NCBI GenBank assembly: GCA_003604975.1
Contig: QZIR01000022.1
Location: 57,993 to 121,992 of the forward strand
Reading direction: 5' to 3'
Length of the DNA stretch: 64,000 bases
Origin: Desulforudis sp.
GTDB taxonomy: Bacteria; Bacillota; Desulfotomaculia; Desulfotomaculales; Desulforudaceae
The position numbers and the translations under genes are program-made. Positions 58,960 through 64,000 of this stretch are shown piece by piece (positions within the stretch are counted from its first letter, which is position 1; every line of letters begins with the position of its first letter). The notes beneath the pieces were generated by a model. The model was not told the DNA's origin, made no database searches, and was given only the letters and a program-made list of their open reading frames with translations.

Positions 58960-59766
58960 CTAGAGGGAGAGCGCACGCAGTTGGTCCACAACAGCCCGGG
59001 AGACAGTACTCTCCCCCAGATCGAAATGGCAGCGTTGTCCATGGTAGTCAGAACCCCCTGTGGCAATCAGGCCATACCGCTGGCACAGTCTCAGATAGTG
59101 CTCGATACAATCTGGATCGTGTTCGGGGTGGTAGACCTCGAGTCCCTTCAACCCCAATTCGATCAGTTCCGGTATCAACCCGTCGGCATTGGCCGTCCCC
59201 GGGTGGGCCAGAACCGGAACCCCTCCCGCCTTGATCACCATAGCCACCGCTTCACCAGGCGTATACCAGGAGCGCGGGACATAGGCCGGTCCGCCACGGC
59301 CGATAAACCTGTCGAAGGCCTCCTGTATTGAGGATACAACTCCGGCCCGTCGCAGCGCCTCCGCTATATGGGGTCGACCCAGGGTGCCCGCCGTCCGCGT
59401 GCGTACCTCGTCGAGATCAATGTGAACGCCCAAGGCATCGAGTCTCTTTACAATCCGGTCCACCCGGTCATTCCTGGCCCTGGCCAGGGACCCCAGACGG
59501 TCCAGGAGCTTAGGGTCGGTGGTGTTAATATAGTAGCCCAGGATGTGCATCTCTCGCCCGGTGTAATCGGTGTTGATCTCCACACCCGGGATCACCACCA
59601 GCGGATAACCTTTGGCCGCTTCTACAGCAACCGGGACTCCGGCGACAGTATCGTGGTCCGTTACAGCAATCGCCTCCAGCCCCATGGCCAGTGCACGGTC
59701 CACGACTTGTCGGGGTGAATCGCTCCCGTCCGAGAAGGTGGTATGGATATGTAAATCAGCAGGCAT
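58960..59766 (-). CDS. PHP-domain phosphoesterase (RNase AM/YciV-like)
   Basis: 268 residues from ATG 59766 (AGGAG upstream). Metal ligands: DLHIHTTFSDGS, TDHDTVAGV, PGVEINTDY, H in MHILGYY, AHPGTA, and GGSDYHG. The order with a long insert (RTAGTLGRPHIAEAL) matches RNase AM/YciV, a 5'-3' exonuclease/3',5'-nucleotide bisphosphate phosphatase. Exact substrate not proven. Confidence 0.9.
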   Translation of the reverse strand: MPADLHIHTTFSDGSDSPRQVVDRALAMGLEAIAVTDHDTVAGVPVAVEAAKGYPLVVIPGVEINTDYTGREMHILGYYINTTDPKLLDRLGSLARARNDRVDRIVKRLDALGVHIDLDEVRTRTAGTLGRPHIAEALRRAGVVSSIQEAFDRFIGRGGPAYVPRSWYTPGEAVAMVIKAGGVPVLAHPGTANADGLIPELIELGLKGLEVYHPEHDPDCIEHYLRLCQRYGLIATGGSDYHGQRCHFDLGESTVSRAVVDQLRALSL

Positions 59767-59779
59767 ACTGCACGCACTC

Positions 59780-60796
59780 CTAACCAACGACATCCTTAAT
59801 CAGCCGCAGAAGGTTTCCGCCTAAGACCTTTTCCACCTGGTATTCATTATAACCACGTTCCAGCAAACCCGTCGTAAGGTTACCCATTTCACCGGCATCC
59901 TTTAGGCCAGGCAAAAAACCATTAAAACCATCGAAGTCCGAACCAATTGCGACACAGTCAATTCCGCCAACCCGTACCAGGTGATCAACGTGCTCCAGCA
60001 GTCTCTCCAGCGAAGGGTCTGTACGGCTGACCATCGTCGGTACAAAGGTAGCTCCGATCACGCCTCCGGGTGCCGCAATCGCCGTAATCTGGTCATCCGT
60101 AAGGTTTCTCGGGTGTGGACACAGAGCGTGGCAGTTACTGTGCGAGGCCAATACCGGCCTTTCCGAAACATCCAGCACACCATTCAGCGAAAACGGACCC
60201 AGGTGGGAAACGTCGACAATCATCCCCAGCCGGTTCATCTCGCGGACTACCTCGACACCAAAGCCGGTCAACCCGCGGTCCTCGCCCTCCAGCACCCCAT
60301 CACCCAGCGCATTGCGGACATTCCAAGTGAGTGTCAGTACCCGGACCCCCAGCCGATGAAGCATCCTGAGCACGCCCAGGCTTTCCCCAAGCGCCTCCCC
60401 ACCCTCAACCGTGAGTATCGCACCGATATCACCGTCTTCATTGAACTGCAGGATATCCTGGTAGCCATACGCCGCACGAATGCCGTCTGTAGACCGCGTA
60501 AAAGCATGAAAGGCGTCCACCAGCTCCAGCACTCTGGTTACGCCCTTCATTCCTAGATCAGGATGTATAAACGCTGCAAAAAACTGAACCTTGACCCCAC
60601 CCTTTTTGAGCCTAGGGAGATCAAGGTGCGTCGGATTGTTTCCCTGGCGAAACTCTATCGTTCCCCGCCTTATAAATTGTAAGGTGTCACAATGTCCATC
60701 CACAATCCTGAGCCTTGGATTCGGTACCTGAGATTGCCGGACGAACGCTGAATCCACTTTGGTTCCTCCGATCCGATTATCCTGAATCCTAGGCAC
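59780..60796 (-). CDS. Membrane-dipeptidase family (M19) metallopeptidase
   Basis: 338 residues. Zinc ligands: DGHCDTLQ near residue 34 (HxD), Glu in LTVEGGEALGE, HLGPF (DVSHLGP) and HSNCHALCPHPRNLTDD, then SDFDGFNG. It should hydrolyse dipeptides, perhaps D-amino-acid-containing ones. No signal peptide. It overlaps no neighbour; 13 bases after it the PHP gene starts. Confidence 0.92.
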   Translation of the reverse strand: MPRIQDNRIGGTKVDSAFVRQSQVPNPRLRIVDGHCDTLQFIRRGTIEFRQGNNPTHLDLPRLKKGGVKVQFFAAFIHPDLGMKGVTRVLELVDAFHAFTRSTDGIRAAYGYQDILQFNEDGDIGAILTVEGGEALGESLGVLRMLHRLGVRVLTLTWNVRNALGDGVLEGEDRGLTGFGVEVVREMNRLGMIVDVSHLGPFSLNGVLDVSERPVLASHSNCHALCPHPRNLTDDQITAIAAPGGVIGATFVPTMVSRTDPSLERLLEHVDHLVRVGGIDCVAIGSDFDGFNGFLPGLKDAGEMGNLTTGLLERGYNEYQVEKVLGGNLLRLIKDVVG

Positions 60797-60874
60797 ACCT
60801 ATTGACGGTCGATAGCAATAGCTAGCCGGAGATGAAGCCTTCAGTATTTCAACAACCGCCCTTTGTATATGATA

Positions 60875-61135
60875 TTAGCGGGGCTCAACAATCAGCTTAA
60901 TTGCTGTTCTTTCCTCCCCGTCAATCATTATGTCGGTAAAAGCAGGAATACAGATCAGGTCCATCCCGCTCGGCGCCACAAAGCCACGTGCAATTGCAAT
61001 CGCCTTCACCGCTTGGTTGATTGCTCCCGCGCCGATAGCCTGCAATTCCGCAGTACCACGTTCACGCAAAACACCGGCCAGTGCCCCGGCCACGGAGTTT
61101 GGACTGGATTTTGCTGAGACTTTTAAAACTTCCAC
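60875..61135 (-). CDS. spoVS: Stage V sporulation protein S
   Basis: 86 residues, highly conserved: LKVSAKSSPNSVAGALAGVLRE, AELQAIGAGAINQAVKAIAIARGF, DLICIPAFTDIMIDGEERTAIKLIVEPR. SpoVS is an Alba-like nucleic-acid-binding protein needed for spore assembly. GTG start with AAAGGAGG upstream. A sigma-H-type promoter precedes it. Confidence 0.97.
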   Translation of the reverse strand: MEVLKVSAKSSPNSVAGALAGVLRERGTAELQAIGAGAINQAVKAIAIARGFVAPSGMDLICIPAFTDIMIDGEERTAIKLIVEPR

Positions 61136-61189
61136 CCTTTGTACCTCCTTTGTTTGTGGACACCTTACCAGTTATCTCTTGCAAATTTT

Positions 61190-61216
61190 ATTCGCCACCT
61201 GCTCATTAATTCCTTC
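61190..61216 (-). promoter_or_regulatory. Sigma-H-like promoter for spoVS
   Basis: Minus strand: GAAGGAATT (61216-61208), 11 bases, GGCGAAT (61196-61190). This fits the B. subtilis sigma-H consensus RnAGGAWWW-N11-12-RnnGAAT at every fixed position, and spoVS is sigma-H dependent in B. subtilis. About 55 bases before the GTG. Confidence 0.75.
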
Positions 61217-61262
61217 GGCCCAATGGAAAAATTTTTATAATTTTATAAAAGATTAGGCCAGA

Positions 61263-62060
61263 TTAACCTTCTTCAGTAATGAACAAACGATCAATGCTAT
61301 TCGCACGACCGTCAACCTCATCAAGGTCTAGCAGGACAGCATTGAACTGGTAGGGCCCGGAGGCCACCTCAAATCGACGGGGCATATGGGTAAGGAAGCG
61401 ATCCACGATGATCTCTTTTTTAACTCCAATCACTGAATCTCGGGGTCCGGTCATCCCAACATCGGAAATATAAGCCGTCCCGCCCGGAAGCACACGCTCG
61501 TCGGCAGTTTGAACGTGGGTGTGGGTGCCCACCACAGCGCTAACCCGGCCGTCCAAATACCAGCCCATTGCCATTTTTTCCGAGGTGGCCTCCGCATGAA
61601 AATCCAGGACAATGATCGGAGTTTCTTGCCCGATCCCCGTCAGGATTTCATCGGCCTTCCGAAACGGACAGTCGAGGGCAGGTAAAAAAACGCGGCCTGA
61701 AAGATTGACGACGCCAACTTTCACGCCACGTAAGTCGCTGAATACACCGCTTCCGTTACCCGGAGAACCGGGGGGATAATTACCAGGCCGGATCACTCGC
61801 GGTTGATCATTAATAAAATCAAAGACTTCTCTTTTGTCCCAAACGTGGTTTCCCGTGGTCAGGACATCAATGCCATAACTGAACAGTTCATCAGCAATAT
61901 CCCAGGTAATACCATTTCCCCCGGCGGCATTCTCACCGTTGGCCAGCACAAAGTCCACTTTATGGCTCTTTACCAGCCGGGGTAGGATTTCGCGTATTGC
62001 TTTACGGCCAGGCCGGCCGACAATGTCACCGATCATTAATAGCCGCAAGCCAATCGCCAC
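61263..62060 (-). CDS. ymdB: YmdB-family metallophosphoesterase (TIGR00282)
   Basis: 265 residues. MIGDIVGRPGRKAI, NGENAAGGNGITWDIADEL, TTGNHVWDKREVFDF, LDFHAEATSEKMAMGWYLDG, GTHTHVQTADERVLPGGTAYISDVGMTGPRDSVIG: the dinuclear metal site of 2',3'-cyclic nucleotide phosphodiesterase YmdB. In Firmicutes it sits beside rny, as here (33 bases after). Confidence 0.95.
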   Translation of the reverse strand: MAIGLRLLMIGDIVGRPGRKAIREILPRLVKSHKVDFVLANGENAAGGNGITWDIADELFSYGIDVLTTGNHVWDKREVFDFINDQPRVIRPGNYPPGSPGNGSGVFSDLRGVKVGVVNLSGRVFLPALDCPFRKADEILTGIGQETPIIVLDFHAEATSEKMAMGWYLDGRVSAVVGTHTHVQTADERVLPGGTAYISDVGMTGPRDSVIGVKKEIIVDRFLTHMPRRFEVASGPYQFNAVLLDLDEVDGRANSIDRLFITEEG

Positions 62061-62093
62061 CCTGTAGAATTCTTTTACCTAACTTGAATCACG

Positions 62094-63635
62094 CTATTTG
62101 GCATACTCAACGACCCGAGTTTCACGGATGATAACAACCTTAATCTGACCCGGATACTCGAGATCATTTTCGATCTTACGAGCAATATCCCTTACGAGAC
62201 GGACAGCCCCGAGATCATCAATCTTATCAGGCTTAACCATAATTCTGATCTCACGCCCGGCCTGAATGGCGAAAGCCTTCTCTACACCGGCGAAAGTATT
62301 TGCGATTTCTTCCAGCTTGGTCAACCTTTTGATATAGTTCTCCAAAGTCTCACGTCGCGCTCCGGGTCGGGCCGCTGAAATGGCGTCAGCCGCCTGGACT
62401 AACACCGCTTCAATGGTCGTCGGTTCTTCATCACCGTGATGGGCGGCAATGGCGTGCAGGACTTCAGGACTCTCCTGCAGTTTTCGGGCCAGGTCTACAC
62501 CAATGGTCACGTGCGGGCCCTCGACCTCGTGGTCGACAGCCTTACCGATATCGTGTAGTAAACCGGCACGCCTGGCCAGTTTTTCGTCCGCACCCAGCTC
62601 AGCGGCCATCATCCCTGACAGATGTGCCACCTCAATTGAATGTTTGAGGACATTCTGCCCATAACTGGTCCGATATCGTAATCGCCCAAGCAATTTCACC
62701 AGATCCGGATGCAGGTTGTGGACATTAGCCTCAAAACTGGCTTGTTCCCCGTTTTCCCGGATCTGAACCTCCAGTTCCTTCCGGGCCTTTTCAACCATTT
62801 CTTCAATCCGGGCCGGGTGAATCCGGCCGTCCGAGACCAGTTTCTCAAGGGCGATACGGGCGGTTTCACGCTTGATCGGATCAAATCCGGAGAGGATCAC
62901 GGCCTCGGGGGTATCATCAATAATTAGATCAATACCGGTTAGCGTTTCAAACGCCCGGATATTGCGTCCCTCACGACCGATAATGCGCCCCTTCATTTCG
63001 TCGTTGGGCAGGGGTATAACCGAAACCGTGGACTCTGCCACGTGATCGGCAGCACACCGCTGGATAGCCAGAGAGATGATGTTGCGGGCCCTACGGTCTG
63101 CTTCTTCCTTGGCCCTGTTCTCCAGATCCTTAATCAGAACGGTTGTTTCGTGCTGAATCTCATTCTCTACATCACGCAACAGGATGTAGCGCGCTTCTTC
63201 CGTGGTAAGACCGGAAACCCGCTCCAGTTCCTGAACCTGTTTGCGGTAAAGGGCTTCAATATCACTTCGAATCTTGGCCATCTCCGCATCTTTGCGGCCG
63301 AGAGCCTCTTCCTTCTTTTCCAGACCTTCGAGTTTACGGTCCAGGCTCTCCTCTTTCTGAACCAGTCTCCGCTCCAAGCGCTGGATTTCGGAACGGCGCT
63401 CCCGGTGTTCCCTCTCAACCTCGTTACGAAGCTTCAGTACTTCTTCCTTCGCTTCTACCAGAGCTTCTCTTTTCTTGGATTCCGCTTCCTTCATAGCCTC
63501 GTCCAGGATGGTCCTGGCTTTGTCTTCAGCGGAAGCAATTTTGGATTCGGCCAAAAACTTGCGCAAGAGATAACCAAAAATAAAGGCTGCGGTAGCGGCT
63601 ATCAGAGCAACAATCAACACTGCTGAATCAGGCAT
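62094..63635 (-). CDS. rny: Ribonuclease Y
   Basis: 513 residues from ATG 63635 (AAGGAGG upstream; TTG 63638 is alternative). N-terminal membrane anchor [18 protein letters not shown]; long coiled coil (about 30-190); KH domain ([27 protein letters not shown], GxxG); HD domain with [14 protein letters not shown] and AAHHGDEEP. Main mRNA-initiating endonuclease of Firmicutes. First gene of rny-ymdB. Its leader holds hairpins and a terminator. Confidence 0.97.
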   Translation of the reverse strand: MPDSAVLIVALIAATAAFIFGYLLRKFLAESKIASAEDKARTILDEAMKEAESKKREALVEAKEEVLKLRNEVEREHRERRSEIQRLERRLVQKEESLDRKLEGLEKKEEALGRKDAEMAKIRSDIEALYRKQVQELERVSGLTTEEARYILLRDVENEIQHETTVLIKDLENRAKEEADRRARNIISLAIQRCAADHVAESTVSVIPLPNDEMKGRIIGREGRNIRAFETLTGIDLIIDDTPEAVILSGFDPIKRETARIALEKLVSDGRIHPARIEEMVEKARKELEVQIRENGEQASFEANVHNLHPDLVKLLGRLRYRTSYGQNVLKHSIEVAHLSGMMAAELGADEKLARRAGLLHDIGKAVDHEVEGPHVTIGVDLARKLQESPEVLHAIAAHHGDEEPTTIEAVLVQAADAISAARPGARRETLENYIKRLTKLEEIANTFAGVEKAFAIQAGREIRIMVKPDKIDDLGAVRLVRDIARKIENDLEYPGQIKVVIIRETRVVEYAK

Positions 63636-63670
63636 CAATGAGTCACCTCCTTCTTCACTATGTCTTTAAA

Positions 63671-63694
63671 GCAAAAAAACCGAGAAATCCTCGG
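63671..63694 (-). terminator. Intrinsic terminator in the rny leader
   Basis: 5-bp GC stem CCGAG/CTCGG (63680-63684 with 63690-63694), 5-base loop, then seven T on the minus strand. It lies about 35 bases before the rny start and downstream of the rny promoter, so it is a leader attenuator rather than the end of an upstream gene. Confidence 0.65.
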
Positions 63695-63811
63695 CAGAAA
63701 ACGAATTGACAGACTGGAGACCGGTTTCACCCCCAGGTCTCTCAGGCAATCCTATTTGGTTTTCGTATATATACAAAACCAATAATGGCGGACGTCAATT
63801 CTATTTTCTCC
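63695..63811 (-). promoter_or_regulatory. Structured 5' leader of rny
   Basis: After the promoter, the leader contains TTGGTTTT pairing with AAAACCAA (63756-63763 with 63775-63782) around a GTATATATAC palindrome. Next comes GAGACC pairing with GGTCTC (63717-63722 with 63736-63741) around GGGGGTGAAACC. The terminator follows. No known riboswitch class is recognised. The order hairpin-hairpin-terminator suggests attenuation. Confidence 0.5.
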
Positions 63812-63818
63812 CAAGATT

Positions 63819-63847
63819 ATTCTAATTACTTCATTGAGTGCTGTCAA
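63819..63847 (-). promoter_or_regulatory. Sigma-A promoter for rny-ymdB
   Basis: Minus strand: perfect TTGACA (63847-63842), 17 bases, TAGAAT (63824-63819). About 185 bases before the rny start, so the leader is long. Confidence 0.72.
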
Positions 63848-63941
63848 GCTTGTTCCTTGTTACCAGTCTTCCCGGCTATCCTATATTGTTTACAAATCCC
63901 GCGTTAGTTTGACAGCTTAACTAAAAACTAAAATCCAGAAA

Positions 63942-63966
63942 CCCTTGCGGCAGAATGCTTCAAGGG
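63942..63966 (-). terminator. Probable terminator of the gene beyond the right edge
   Basis: Stem CCCTTG/CAAGGG (63942-63947 with 63961-63966), 13-base loop. On the minus strand TTTCTGGATTTTAG follows; on the plus strand TTTTTTT follows after CATA. Either direction is possible; the minus strand is favoured because genes here run that way. The remaining bases to 64000 show no gene. Confidence 0.45.
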
Positions 63967-64000
63967 CATATTTTTTTCTATTCTTAGTCCTAAATAAGTA

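Overview
The window looks like the chromosome of an anaerobic, spore-forming, Gram-positive sulfate reducer of the Clostridia, in the Peptococcaceae/Desulfotomaculum-Desulforudis area. The support is indirect but consistent: ATP sulfurylase of the sulfate-reducer type, an Ech-like energy-converting [NiFe] hydrogenase, the futalosine route to menaquinone, spore genes (spoVS, a ytrH-like gene, a LysM/SleB cell-wall hydrolase, a DUF1657 protein), strong AGGAGG ribosome sites, GTG and TTG starts, and two c-di-AMP (ydaO-type) riboswitches. Nearly all genes are on the minus strand; only fakA, a degV-type gene, a DUF1657 gene and one radical SAM gene run on the plus strand. This is mostly core chromosome: I see no prophage, CRISPR array or genomic island. 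The only mobile DNA recognised is one decayed insertion sequence.

Layout. 1-800: end of a Tad/Flp pilus locus (prepilin peptidase, two Flp pilins). 1.2-5 kb: malate dehydrogenase behind a twin-arginine translocase cluster with two tatA-tatC pairs plus a third tatA. 5-16 kb: phosphofructokinase, a large UPF0182 membrane protein, small proteins, HAD and MTAP/PNP enzymes, adenylate kinase, tRNA-Pro(CGG), HflX, the fatty acid kinase pair FakA/DegV and a macro-domain protein. 16.6-21.5 kb: DegS/DegU-like two-component pair with a glycosyltransferase, a Yip1 protein, acylphosphatase and an FmdE-like protein. 21.7-26.5 kb: five-gene Ech-like hydrogenase operon. 27-30 kb: DUF362 ferredoxin and a riboswitch-controlled cell-wall hydrolase. 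30-39.6 kb: one long run for menaquinone (prenyl-synthase-like protein, UbiE, UbiA, MqnE, MqnA, MqnC), then a DUF4198 protein, SelA and SelB. 39.7-46.3 kb: SpeD, a broken FAH gene, a large membrane protein, a glycosyltransferase, ferredoxin, tRNA-Pro(GGG) and ATP sulfurylase. 46.6-54.3 kb: lysC-thrB-hom, a radical SAM protein, a coiled-coil protein and guaB. 54.4-64 kb: sporulation-type small genes, a riboswitch-controlled glutamate 2,3-aminomutase, an IS remnant, a PHP phosphoesterase, a dipeptidase, spoVS, ymdB and rny.

The most interesting regulatory unit is at 54.9-56.55 kb. A sigma-A promoter leads into a c-di-AMP riboswitch, then an intrinsic terminator, then an aminomutase whose two substrate-specificity residues are those of a glutamate (not lysine) 2,3-aminomutase. 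Its product, beta-glutamate, is a known compatible solute, so the arrangement suggests direct c-di-AMP control of osmolyte synthesis. Other points of note are a second c-di-AMP riboswitch overlapping the start of a cell-wall hydrolase, an Ech-like hydrogenase without EchF, matching hairpins in both tatA-tatC gaps, a structured rny leader ending in a terminator, a catalytically degenerate prenyl synthase in the menaquinone operon, and a sigma-H-like promoter before spoVS.
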